A stretch of DNA of 64,000 nt, taken from contig NZ_JBHUDI010000005.1 of NCBI RefSeq assembly GCF_042678045.1, positions 124,001 through 188,000 of the forward strand. Direction: 5' to 3'. Origin of the DNA: Natrinema amylolyticus_A (GTDB taxonomy: Archaea; Halobacteriota; Halobacteria; Halobacteriales; Natrialbaceae). Positions 8,755 through 16,322 of this stretch are shown here, piece by piece (positions within the stretch are counted from its first letter, which is position 1; every line of letters begins with the position of its first letter). A program made the translations under genes and the position numbers. Below the pieces are notes generated by a model. The model saw only the letters and a list, made by a program, of their open reading frames with translations, was not told the DNA's origin and made no database searches.

Positions 8755-9726
8755 ATGCGAGCCGTCGAAGTATCTGAGTACGGCGACAGCGATGTCCTGA
8801 CGGTCACCGACCGGGACGCGCCTACGCCGGGTGCGGACGAAGTCGCCATCGACGTCGCGGCCGCCGGCGTCAACTTCGCCGACATCGAGCAACGCCGCGG
8901 GGCCTACCCGGACAGTCCGTCGCCGCCGTTCGTCCCGGGGCTGGCCGTCGCCGGCACCGTCACGGCCGCGCCGTCGACGAGCGACCTCGTGGTCGGCGAC
9001 CACGTCGCTGCGCTGTCGTCGACCGGCGGCTACGCGGCAGTCGCGACGGCACCGATCGATCGGACCTTCCGGATTCCCGACTCGATCCCGTGGGCCGATG
9101 CGACGGCGCTCCCGGTTCAGGGACTGACCGCCCACAACGTTCTCCACGAGTGGGGCGACCTGTCGGCCGACGACCGGGTGCTGATCCACGCCGGGGCGGG
9201 CGGGGTCGGCTCGCTCGCCGTTCAACTGGCGGCCGCAGCCGAAGCGACCGTCTTCGCCACCGCGAGCACCGCGGCGAAACGCGACCTGGCTCGCGACCTC
9301 GGGGCCGACCACACCATCGACTACACGGACACTGACGTCGCGGACGCCATCCACGAGCGGACGGACGGGTACGGCGTCGACCTCGTCGTCGACGGCGTCG
9401 GTGGCGACGCCTTCGCCGCCAGCGTGGACGCGCTCGCGCCGGTCGGTCGCATCGTCTCGTTCGGCATGGCAAGCGGGTCGGTGCCGACCGTGGCGACCCC
9501 ACGACTGTTCTTTGCGAACCAGTCCGTCCGCGGCTACCACCTCGAGCACGCCATCGAACACGTCCCCGAGCGCGTCCTCGGTGCGGTGCCGTCGCTGCTC
9601 GACTCCGTCGCGACGGGACGGGTCGACGTCGTCGTCGACCGGACGCTGCCGCTGACGGATGCCAACGAGGCCCACGACGCGCTCGCCGACCGCGAGACCG
9701 TTGGCACGGTCGTCCTCGAGCCGTAA
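8755..9726 (+). CDS. Zinc-independent MDR oxidoreductase (quinone-oxidoreductase type); candidate enoyl reductase
   Basis: This 323-aa medium-chain dehydrogenase/reductase starts RAVEVSEYGD, has the VNFADIEQRRG catalytic-domain segment and the NADPH-binding HAGAGGVGS loop (145-153). It has no zinc-ligand cysteines, placing it in the quinone oxidoreductase branch. Enoyl-reductase domains of type I fatty acid and polyketide synthases belong to this branch, so in this neighbourhood it could reduce enoyl-ACP. That role is an inference; a quinone or enone reductase is equally possible on sequence alone. The start at 8755 follows the preceding stop by 2 nt, and the next gene begins 55 nt later. Confidence 0.85.
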   Translation: MRAVEVSEYGDSDVLTVTDRDAPTPGADEVAIDVAAAGVNFADIEQRRGAYPDSPSPPFVPGLAVAGTVTAAPSTSDLVVGDHVAALSSTGGYAAVATAPIDRTFRIPDSIPWADATALPVQGLTAHNVLHEWGDLSADDRVLIHAGAGGVGSLAVQLAAAAEATVFATASTAAKRDLARDLGADHTIDYTDTDVADAIHERTDGYGVDLVVDGVGGDAFAASVDALAPVGRIVSFGMASGSVPTVATPRLFFANQSVRGYHLEHAIEHVPERVLGAVPSLLDSVATGRVDVVVDRTLPLTDANEAHDALADRETVGTVVLEP

Positions 9727-9752
9727 TCGGATCCCGACGAGAACCGGGACGG

Positions 9753-9758
9753 TTTTGA
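9753..9758 (+). promoter_or_regulatory. Weak TATA-like element before the ACP gene
   Basis: TTTTGA sits 24-29 nt before the ACP start at 9782, inside the only gap larger than 30 nt between the MDR gene and the ketoreductase gene. It could be an internal promoter that sets ACP and ketosynthase levels apart from the first two genes. The match is weak. Confidence 0.3.
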
Positions 9759-9781
9759 CGGCGCTCGCGGAACGACAGCAC

Positions 9782-10027
9782 ATGACAGCTACGGAGGGTG
9801 TACCTGACCGTGTCGAAGGGATCGTTGCCGACCGACTGCGCGTCGATTCGGACGCGTTCGACGACGGAACGCCGTTCGACGGGGAGACGCTCGACGCCGA
9901 CTCGCTCGATCTGGTCGAAATCGCGGAGGCCATCGAGGCAGAGCTAGACGTCCACGTCCCCGACGAGGACTTGGAAGACCTCGAGACGGTTGGTGACCTG
10001 ACGGCGTACGTCGACGAGCGCGCCTGA
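9782..10027 (+). CDS. Acyl carrier protein
   Basis: This 81-aa very acidic protein is a clear acyl/peptidyl carrier domain. The phosphopantetheine attachment serine is S41 in LDADSLDLVEIAEAIE, followed by the helix-3/4 pattern VPDEDLEDLETVGDLTAYV. Length is that of a free-standing type II ACP. Most archaea have no ACP, so the gene is noteworthy. It is followed after one base by the ketosynthase and then by a holo-ACP synthase, the enzyme needed to activate it. It might carry a fatty acyl, polyketide or other malonyl-derived chain. Confidence 0.93.
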   Translation: MTATEGVPDRVEGIVADRLRVDSDAFDDGTPFDGETLDADSLDLVEIAEAIEAELDVHVPDEDLEDLETVGDLTAYVDERA

Positions 10028-10028
10028 G

Positions 10029-11252
10029 ATGAGCCGCGACGTGGTCGTGACCGGCCTCGGCCTGGTAACGCCGCTCGGCGAGAGCGTCGACCGGACCTGG
10101 GACGGGTTGCTCGAGGGTGCGAGCGGCGCGGGGCCGATCACGCGCTTCGACCCCGACGCGGCGGGGCTGCGGGCGTCGATCGCCTGTGAGGTGGGGCCGG
10201 ATCCGGCGGCCGTTGCACCCGACGATCGTGTCGACGACCGGACGATGGGGCGATACGCCCAGTTCGCCGTCGCCGCAACCGCCGAGGCGCTCGCGGATGC
10301 CGGGTTCGACGCCGCCAGCCCCGACTGGAACGCCGAACGAGTGGGGACCAGCATCGGCTCCGGACTGGCCGGCCTGTCCGAAATCGAAGCCGCGGCGGGC
10401 GAGCGCCCCTCGCCGTCGTTTCTCGTGAGTGCACTGACGAACCTCGCAGCCGGACACGTCAGCATGACGATCGGCGCGAAGGGACCGAACCGCGCGCCGG
10501 GAACGGCGTGTTCGGCGGGCACGCACGCCATCGCGGCCGCGGCCGACGACATCCGTCACGGCCGGGCCGACGTTGTCGTCGCCGGCGGCACCGATGCCGC
10601 GATCTCGCCGCTGGGCGTCGGTAGCTTCGATTCGATGCGGGCGCTCAGCACCCGCGCTGACGACCCCGCGGCGGCGAGTCGCCCCTTCGACGACGATCGG
10701 GACGGACTCGTTCTCTCGGAGGGCTGCGGTATCGTCATCCTCGAGGCACGCGACCACGCCCGCGAGCGCGGGGCGACGCCGTACGCCGCGATCACCGGGG
10801 CCGGCCGGACCGCCGACGCCCACCACCCCACGCGGCCGGCCGAATCGGGCGACGGGCTTCGGCGCTGTCTCGAGCAGGCGCTGTCCGACGCCGACAGGGA
10901 GCCGGCAGCCGTCGATCACGTCAACGCTCACGCGACGAGCACGCCCGTCGGCGACGCTCGTGAAGCCGACGCGCTCGCGACGGTGTTCGGCGAGACCGGG
11001 ATTCCGCCGACGACGAGTATCAAGGGCCACCTCGGGCACGCGCTGGGTGCTGCCGGTGCGATCGAGGCCGCCGTCGTCGCACGGACCATCGCCGAGGGGA
11101 CGATCCCGCCGACGGCGAACTACGAGACGCCCGATCCGGCCTGTGACCTGCCGATCGTCACCGACCCATACGAGACGGCCGTCGACGTCGCTGTGAGTAC
11201 GTCGGCCGGCTTCGGCGGGACGAACGGCGTACTCGTGTTCGAGCGCCCGTAA
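10029..11252 (+). CDS. fabF: Beta-ketoacyl-ACP synthase II (KAS II/FabF-type)
   Basis: This 407-aa thiolase-fold condensing enzyme has the intact Cys-His-His triad of elongating synthases: C161 in GTACSAGTH, H301 in VNAHATSTPVGD, H337 in IKGHLGHALGAAG, with the supporting K332. The C-terminal GFGGTNG loop is also present. The complete triad marks it as a decarboxylating, chain-extending ketosynthase rather than a KAS III, thiolase or chain-length factor. It starts one base after the ACP stop, which indicates translational coupling. Whether the product is a fatty acid or a short polyketide is not decided by the sequence. Confidence 0.93.
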   Translation: MSRDVVVTGLGLVTPLGESVDRTWDGLLEGASGAGPITRFDPDAAGLRASIACEVGPDPAAVAPDDRVDDRTMGRYAQFAVAATAEALADAGFDAASPDWNAERVGTSIGSGLAGLSEIEAAAGERPSPSFLVSALTNLAAGHVSMTIGAKGPNRAPGTACSAGTHAIAAAADDIRHGRADVVVAGGTDAAISPLGVGSFDSMRALSTRADDPAAASRPFDDDRDGLVLSEGCGIVILEARDHARERGATPYAAITGAGRTADAHHPTRPAESGDGLRRCLEQALSDADREPAAVDHVNAHATSTPVGDAREADALATVFGETGIPPTTSIKGHLGHALGAAGAIEAAVVARTIAEGTIPPTANYETPDPACDLPIVTDPYETAVDVAVSTSAGFGGTNGVLVFERP

Positions 11253-11254
11253 CG

Positions 11255-11701
11255 ATGGCCGACGACGAAGTCCCCCACGACTCCGATCCCGTCGTCACGC
11301 ACGGTGTCGACATCGTCTCTATTTCCCGTCTCGCCGACCTGCTCGCGGAGTTCGGTGACTCGTTTCGCGACCGCGTCTTTACGCCAGCCGAACAGGCCTA
11401 CTGCGAGGCGCAGAGCGATCCGCCACAACATTACGCCGCCCGCTGGGCGGCCAAGGAGGCGTTCCTGAAGACACTCGCTGGCTCGTCTCCCGGCGTGCCC
11501 TCCGCCACAATCGAAATTGACCGCCGGGCTGACGGTCCTCATCTCTCGCTGGCTCCCGTTGCGGCCGATGCGCTCGCCGCGACGCTCGAGGAACGCGGCA
11601 GTTCGCTCGCGACAGCCGACATCGACGTTAGCCTGAGCCACGATCAGACTGCGGGCTATGCTGTCGGCTCGGTTACCGTTGTAGCGACTCGACACGACTA
11701 A
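11255..11701 (+). CDS. acpS: Holo-ACP synthase (AcpS-type 4'-phosphopantetheinyl transferase)
   Basis: This 148-aa enzyme transfers 4'-phosphopantetheine from CoA to the ACP serine. It shows the two metal-binding motifs of the AcpS class: GVDIVSISRL (D19) and ARWAAKEAFLKTL (E68), as well as VFTPAEQAYC between them. The C-terminal SLSHDQTAGYAVGSV strand is typical. The small trimeric AcpS size, not the longer Sfp type, fits a dedicated type II ACP partner. It starts 2 nt after the ketosynthase stop. Its presence in the same operon strongly supports the ACP being functional. Confidence 0.93.
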   Translation: MADDEVPHDSDPVVTHGVDIVSISRLADLLAEFGDSFRDRVFTPAEQAYCEAQSDPPQHYAARWAAKEAFLKTLAGSSPGVPSATIEIDRRADGPHLSLAPVAADALAATLEERGSSLATADIDVSLSHDQTAGYAVGSVTVVATRHD

Positions 11702-11728
11702 GCGGGTGGTCTGACTCACAGCATCAAC

Positions 11729-12676
11729 ATGGCTACTGACGAGCCCCCCACGACGCTCGACGGGACGGCGTTTCTCTTCCCCGGCCAGGGGAGCCAGACC
11801 GTCGGGATGGGACGGGCGTTCTACGACGACTGGCCCGAGACGCGCGCGGTGTTCGATCGCCTCGACGACGCCCTCGAGATCGACCTCCCGGGGTTGTGCT
11901 TCGACGGGACCGCGGACGTGATCCAGCGCCCGAGCAACACCCAGCCGCTGTTGCTGGCCACGGGAATCGCGATCTACGAGGGCGTGACGGCTCGGTTCGA
12001 CGTCGATCCGGCGGCCGTCGCCGGCCACAGCCTCGGGCACTTCACCGCACTGGCGGCCGCGGATGCGATGGATCCCGCGACCACGGCCGCCCTCACCTAC
12101 CGGCGAGGGAAGTGCATGGAACGAGCGGCAGCCGCCGACGGCCCGGGAACGATGGTGGCGGTATTGCTGGCAGATCCGGACGAGGTCGCCGAGGCCTGTT
12201 CCACACGGGATGACGTCGGCGTCGCCCTGTACAACGCGCCGAAACAGACCGTCATCAGTGGCACAGCTGAGGGTGTCGCGGACGTACAGGAGCGACTCGA
12301 GGAGCGGACGTCCGCCAGGTTTCGCGAACTCGATGTCGGGGCGGCGTTTCACTCGCCCGTGATGGAGTCGGCCGTCGACTGCGTCGAAACGGCGATGGCG
12401 GAGGTGACGCTGCGTGAGGCCGAACTGCCTGTCGTCTCTGACGTGACCGGCGAACGCTATACCGATCCAGCCGTCGCGCGGCGGGATCTGACGACACAGA
12501 TCACGTCGCCGGTCGACTGGGTGCGCGTCGTCGAAACGCTTCGCGAACAGGGGATCGAGCGGTTCGTCGCGTTCCCCCCAGCGGGCGTGCTGGCGGGGCT
12601 CGTCGAGCGTATCGCGCCTGAAGCCGAGTGCTGGGCGCTCGAGACGCCCGCGGACGCTCGGGAGGTGTTCGCGTGA
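11729..12676 (+). CDS. fabD: Malonyl-CoA:ACP transacylase (FabD-type)
   Basis: This 315-aa acyltransferase has FPGQGSQ at residues 17-23, the nucleophile S101 in GHSLGHF, an Arg in YRRGKCM (R125/R126) that would hold the malonyl carboxylate, and H208 in AAFHSPVM. The Arg and the AAFH tetrapeptide favour malonyl over bulkier extenders, by analogy with polyketide synthase AT codes. The usual GHSLGE(F/Y) is GHSLGHF here, a small departure. It lies 27 nt after acpS and its stop overlaps the start of the ketoreductase. It probably loads malonyl groups for the adjacent ketosynthase. Confidence 0.92.
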   Translation: MATDEPPTTLDGTAFLFPGQGSQTVGMGRAFYDDWPETRAVFDRLDDALEIDLPGLCFDGTADVIQRPSNTQPLLLATGIAIYEGVTARFDVDPAAVAGHSLGHFTALAAADAMDPATTAALTYRRGKCMERAAAADGPGTMVAVLLADPDEVAEACSTRDDVGVALYNAPKQTVISGTAEGVADVQERLEERTSARFRELDVGAAFHSPVMESAVDCVETAMAEVTLREAELPVVSDVTGERYTDPAVARRDLTTQITSPVDWVRVVETLREQGIERFVAFPPAGVLAGLVERIAPEAECWALETPADAREVFA

Positions 12677-13422
12677 TCGACTTCGACGGAGAGGTTGCAG
12701 TCGTCACCGGCGGGACACGCGGTATCGGTCGCGCGGTGGCGACGCGACTGGCCGAGCGCGGGGCGACCGTCGTCGCGACCTATCACGAGGACGACGCAGC
12801 CGCCGACGAGACGGCGGCGGTGCTGGCGTCATATCCTGCCGAGACGACTGTCGAGCGGTTCGACGTCGCCGACTCCGACGCGGTAGCGGCAACGTTCGAG
12901 ACCATCGCCGAGCGGTATGGGTCCCCGACGGTGCTGGTGAACAACGCCGGAACGGTGGCTAATGGGCTGTTGGTTCGGCTGTCTCCCGAGCAGTGGCAGC
13001 GGGTCATCGACGTTAACCTCACAGGGACGTTCTACTGCACGCGGGAAGCGGCCAGACGTATGTTGGGCCACGACGACGGGGGCGGTCGCATCGTCAACGT
13101 CGCCAGCGTCGCCGCTCAGCGCGGCTGGGCCGGGCAAGCCAACTACGCCGCGAGCAAGGCCGGCGTCCTTGGCCTCACGCGTGCGGCAGCCCGCGAACTC
13201 GGCGGCAAGGGCATCCGCGTCAACGCTGTCGCACCCGGCTACACCGACACCGACCTGCTCGCGGAGACGCGGGGCCACGAGTCGACCGTCGAGACGGATA
13301 CCGCAAGCGGTCGCGTCGCCACACCCGCGGAAATCGCTGACGTGATCGCGTTTCTGGCCAGCGACGCCGCGTCGTACGTCAACGGCGAGGTCGTGCGCGT
13401 CGACGACGGCCTCGCGCTGTAA
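12673..13422 (+). CDS. fabG: 3-oxoacyl-ACP reductase (FabG-type SDR)
   Basis: This 249-aa classical short-chain dehydrogenase has the cofactor motif TGGTRGIG (12-19), NNAG (90-93) and the catalytic set S145, Y158 and K162 in NYAASK. It would reduce the beta-keto group formed by the ketosynthase. The start is GTG at 12673 in a GTGA overlap with the fabD stop; the first in-frame ATG (12628) would put a non-homologous 15-residue extension within fabD. Such overlap implies coupled translation. SDR family members have many substrates, so the FabG role rests mainly on context. No dehydratase gene follows. Confidence 0.9.
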   Translation: MIDFDGEVAVVTGGTRGIGRAVATRLAERGATVVATYHEDDAAADETAAVLASYPAETTVERFDVADSDAVAATFETIAERYGSPTVLVNNAGTVANGLLVRLSPEQWQRVIDVNLTGTFYCTREAARRMLGHDDGGGRIVNVASVAAQRGWAGQANYAASKAGVLGLTRAAARELGGKGIRVNAVAPGYTDTDLLAETRGHESTVETDTASGRVATPAEIADVIAFLASDAASYVNGEVVRVDDGLAL

Positions 13423-13489
13423 CTTGGCCTCGAGCCCCCGATCCACGTCTCTCGACAGGTTCTAGTAGCACTCACGACGAGGTGCGACC

Positions 13490-14092
13490 ATGCTCGTCAC
13501 GCTCGAGGGGTTGGATGGCAGCGGCAAGACGACGGTCTGGGAGGCCTTACAGGAGCGCTATCCCGACGCCGTGTTCACGCGAGAGCCGACGAACTCCTGG
13601 TACGGCGACGCCGTCTACCGGTCGATCGAGGATGACGATGCCGATCCACTGGCGGAACTCTTTCTCTACACCGCCGACCACGCCGACCACCTCTCGCGGG
13701 TGATCGAACCCGCCCTCGAGCGTGGCGGCCTCGTGATCTCCGATCGCTACTCCGACTCGCGCTTTGCCTACCAGGGTGCGACTCTCGAGGCGGCCGACGG
13801 CCACGGCCTCGCGGACCCTCTCGAGTACGTCGTCGACATCCACCGGCCGTTCTCGATCGAGCCCGACCTGACGATCTACCTCGATCTCGATCCCGAAACC
13901 GCTGCGGCCCGCGCGGGGACGACGAACAAGTTCGAGCGCGCCGAGTACCTCGCGTCGGTTCGGGACAATTACGAGCGCCTCCTCGAGCGCGATCCCGACC
14001 GCTTCGTCCGCGTCGACGCGACGCAGTCGCCCGAGGCGGTCCGCGAGGCAGTGACCGACGCGCTCGCCGCGGCTGTCGACGAATCTCACTGA
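13490..14092 (+). CDS. tmk: Thymidylate kinase
   Basis: This 200-aa dTMP kinase supplies dTDP for DNA synthesis. The P-loop is EGLDGSGKTT at residues 5-14. DRYSDSRFAYQG carries the DR(Y/S) substrate motif, and the LID-like stretch near FERAEYLASVRDNY is present. It starts 67 nt after the ketoreductase and may be read through from the operon, but it has no evident link to acyl metabolism. The start at 13490 places the P-loop as usual for the family. Confidence 0.93.
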   Translation: MLVTLEGLDGSGKTTVWEALQERYPDAVFTREPTNSWYGDAVYRSIEDDDADPLAELFLYTADHADHLSRVIEPALERGGLVISDRYSDSRFAYQGATLEAADGHGLADPLEYVVDIHRPFSIEPDLTIYLDLDPETAAARAGTTNKFERAEYLASVRDNYERLLERDPDRFVRVDATQSPEAVREAVTDALAAAVDESH

Positions 14093-14165
14093 TACCGGCT
14101 CGACACTGCTTGCGATCGGACCCTGGGCAAAGGCTTTAGTCGTGCCACAGCGTACCACACTGGCG

Positions 14166-14396
14166 ATGGTCCACGCGTTCATTATGGTGAAGACCGCTGC
14201 CGGGAAATCCGAGGGCCTGCTCGCCGAGATCGCCGGGCTCGAGACGGTCTCCGATGCCCACATCGTAGCGGGCAACTACGACATCATCGCGGAGATCGAC
14301 GCCCCAGAGGTCTACGACGTGCTCCAGACGGCCTCTTCGCGGATGCAGCAACTCGGCGGCGTCACCGATACGAAGACCTACATCGCGATGGGCTGA
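14166..14396 (+). CDS. Stand-alone Lrp/AsnC ligand-binding (RAM) domain protein
   Basis: This 76-aa protein is just the effector-binding RAM domain of Lrp/AsnC regulators, without a helix-turn-helix. The pattern is AFIMVKTAAGKSEGLL, then SDAHIVAGNYDIIAEI, and ends DTKTYIAMG. RAM domains form dimers and octamers and bind amino acids or other small ligands. A paralogue at 15280 lies on the other side of trkA, so it may modulate the potassium system; that is an inference. The ATG at 14166 was chosen over an earlier one (14142) because the domain begins there. Confidence 0.87.
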   Translation: MVHAFIMVKTAAGKSEGLLAEIAGLETVSDAHIVAGNYDIIAEIDAPEVYDVLQTASSRMQQLGGVTDTKTYIAMG

Positions 14397-14533
14397 CTGC
14401 TCGGCCACGGGGGTCACGGCCACCGTCGTCGTGCTGGTCTCGTCGCGTGTTTTCCATGCTGCAGCTTCTGTCCCGTCATGCCCCATGCTAGTCGGGGGCA
14501 AGCTTATTCACAGGGGCGGGCGTATCCCTGTCT

Positions 14534-15280
14534 ATGCAGTTCGTCATTATCGGGGCCGGACGGGTCGGGCTGCGGACGGCGCGCGTCCTCCGCGATGAAG
14601 GCCACGAGATAACGCTGGTCGAACGCGACGAACCGACGATCAGACGCGCTCGCAATCAGGACTTTCCCGTCATCGAGGGCGACGGCTCCCGCGAACCCGT
14701 CCTCGAGGAGGCCGGCGTTGCGGACGCCGACGCCCTCGGTGCGCTGACCCGCGATCTCAACGTCAACTTCACCGCCTGTATGATCGGGAACCACCACGAC
14801 TGTCGCACCGTCATGCGGATCGACGAGGCCTACCGCGAGGGGATCTACCGCAAGTACGCCAATCAGGTCGACGAGGTCATCTACCCCGAGCGACTGGGCG
14901 CGATCGGCGCAAAAAACGCTCTGCTGGGCGGAACGATCCGGGCCATCGCCGACATCGCCCCGAGCCTGCAGGTCGTCGAACTCACGATCACCGACGCGGC
15001 ACCCGTCAACGGGTACACAATTAGCGAACTGCACTTGCCCGCCGACGCGACCGTCCTCGCGTTCGGCAAGGACACTCAGCCACTCGAGATTCCGACCGAA
15101 GACCTCTCGCTCGAGGCTGGCGACCGGCTCGTCGTCCTCGCGGAGTTCGACGTCTTGAACGATGTCCGCCAGCTGCTGGTCGGCGAAACGCCGATGGAGG
15201 CGGCCGCGAACGCGGGATCGGGCTCGAGTTCAGTCTCGACGGATCGTGATGCGGACAGCGATACTGGAGGTGCAAACTAA
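14534..15280 (+). CDS. trkA: Trk potassium uptake regulatory subunit TrkA
   Basis: This 248-aa cytoplasmic gating subunit of a Trk/Ktr-type K+ channel has an N-terminal RCK/TrkA-N Rossmann domain (IIGAGRVGLRTARVL, acidic E at the end of beta-2 in LVERDE) and a C-terminal TrkA-C domain (about 140-225; VVELTITDAAPVNGYTISEL). A short Ser/Asp-rich tail follows. K+ import is central to the salt-in strategy of haloarchaea. No TrkH gene is in the window. The stop overlaps the ATG of the next RAM gene (TAATG), so the two are coupled. Confidence 0.9.
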   Translation: MQFVIIGAGRVGLRTARVLRDEGHEITLVERDEPTIRRARNQDFPVIEGDGSREPVLEEAGVADADALGALTRDLNVNFTACMIGNHHDCRTVMRIDEAYREGIYRKYANQVDEVIYPERLGAIGAKNALLGGTIRAIADIAPSLQVVELTITDAAPVNGYTISELHLPADATVLAFGKDTQPLEIPTEDLSLEAGDRLVVLAEFDVLNDVRQLLVGETPMEAAANAGSGSSSVSTDRDADSDTGGAN

Positions 15281-15510
15281 TGGTCACTGCATTCGTCATG
15301 ATCAAGGCGAACACGGGCGAGGCGGATCGACTCAAAGACAGCATCGAATCGATCGAGGGCGTACAATCGGCCCACATCGTCGCCGGCGACGTCGACCTCA
15401 TCGCGAAAGCGCAGGTCGAGACGCCGGCCGCGGTCAAGGAGATCGCTGCGACGCACATTCAAGCTATCGAGGGGATCGAGGATACGCAGACGTACATCGC
15501 GATGGACTAA
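15280..15510 (+). CDS. Second stand-alone RAM-domain protein, coupled to trkA
   Basis: This 76-aa paralogue of the 14166 gene has the same order of motifs: TAFVMIKANTGEADRL, SAHIVAGDVDLIAKA and DTQTYIAMD. It has no DNA-binding domain. Its ATG overlaps the trkA stop codon, so it is almost certainly made together with TrkA and may sense a ligand that adjusts K+ uptake. The pair are about 40% alike by eye and likely arose by duplication. The ligand is unknown. Confidence 0.87.
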   Translation: MVTAFVMIKANTGEADRLKDSIESIEGVQSAHIVAGDVDLIAKAQVETPAAVKEIAATHIQAIEGIEDTQTYIAMD

Positions 15511-15791
15511 GGAACGAAATTTCACTCTGCGGTCTACGACGGCGACGGCAGCGAAGCTGCCGCACGCCGCCGCGTCCCTCGGTAAAATTTCGATGAAAAG
15601 CACTCCTCTTTCCCCGCCAGCCGCGCAAAGCGCGGCTTCTGGGTCAGTCGTCGGCCCGCTCGCTCCCTTCGGTCGCTCGCGGTCAGTAACAGGGAGAGTA
15701 CCTGCCCTTCCCCGGGGAGCGTGGCTCTCGCTGTCGCTCGAGCCACGCTCCCCGGCCAAAGAGATCAGATCTGGAAACGATCGCCAGCCCG
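15511..15791. other. Hairpin-rich region between convergent genes
   Basis: No gene is seen. The region holds three perfect inverted repeats: CGGCAGC/GCTGCCG with a GAA loop (15546-15562), GCCGCGC/GCGCGGC with an AAA loop (15620-15636), and a 14-bp stem at 15714-15753. CGAAATTT near 15514 and AATTTCG near 15587 form a weaker outer pair. Because genes converge here, transcription termination or an RNA-processing role is likely. Confidence 0.5.
15714..15753. terminator. Perfect 14-bp inverted repeat, candidate bidirectional terminator
   Basis: GGGGAGCGTGGCTC is followed by a 12-nt loop and its exact complement GAGCCACGCTCCCC. It lies between the + strand RAM gene and the - strand gene ending at 15792. 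Archaeal termination mainly uses T-runs, which are absent here, so a stem-loop that protects or processes RNA ends is an alternative. Confidence 0.45.
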
Positions 15792-16322
15792 CTATAGTGG
15801 CATGCCGCCGCTGCTCCCGTTGTCGTCCGCGGCCTGCTGCCCCCGCTGCTGGGCGTTCTCGAGCAGCGTCGCCGCCTCGCCCTGATACTCGTAGCCGGGG
15901 ATGATCCCTTGTGCGTAGGTGCCTTCGACGAACTCGATAAGGGCTTTGGCGTCCTCGACGCCTTCGCTTGCGTCCCAGGCAGTGTACTCGAGGTGAACCC
16001 GGACTTCGTCGGCGTCGCGTTCGACGACCGGTTCGTCGTGGGTGTCCGTGTGGGCGACGGTGAAAACGTCCTCGAGACGGCGCTCGAGTGTTTCGAACCA
16101 GCCGTCTTCGACGACGTCGGCGACGGTCTCGCCGCTGACGGCGGCGTCGAGCGTCGGGAGGAAGACGGTAACGTGGAAGCGACCGTCGCGCTTTCCCTCG
16201 GCGTCCTCGGCCGTGACGGTCGTCTCGAAGACGGTGGTCGTGAGGTCGTAGCCGTCGTCGGTGCGATCGAACGCGTCGTGGGCCTCGAGTGCGCGGTCAA
16301 CGGGGGCCGGAAGATCGGTCAT
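15792..16322 (-). CDS. Conserved haloarchaeal protein (DUF5813-like)
   Basis: This 176-aa acidic soluble protein has no signal peptide or membrane segment. It contains a beta-rich core (TTVFETTVTAEDAEG, RFHVTVFLPTLDAAV, DEVRVHLEYTAWD) and a Gln/Gly-rich C-terminal tail (NAQQRGQQAADDNGSSGG). It resembles a family restricted to haloarchaea that I recall as DUF5813; the name is from memory. Its ATG overlaps the stop of the small upstream frame (ATGA). No function can be assigned. Confidence 0.75.
   Translation of the reverse strand: MTDLPAPVDRALEAHDAFDRTDDGYDLTTTVFETTVTAEDAEGKRDGRFHVTVFLPTLDAAVSGETVADVVEDGWFETLERRLEDVFTVAHTDTHDEPVVERDADEVRVHLEYTAWDASEGVEDAKALIEFVEGTYAQGIIPGYEYQGEAATLLENAQQRGQQAADDNGSSGGMPL

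Noticed and set aside
8401..9933. A 510-codon - strand frame across the R2-like and MDR genes
   Set aside because: Antisense shadow of two genes with intact catalytic residues.
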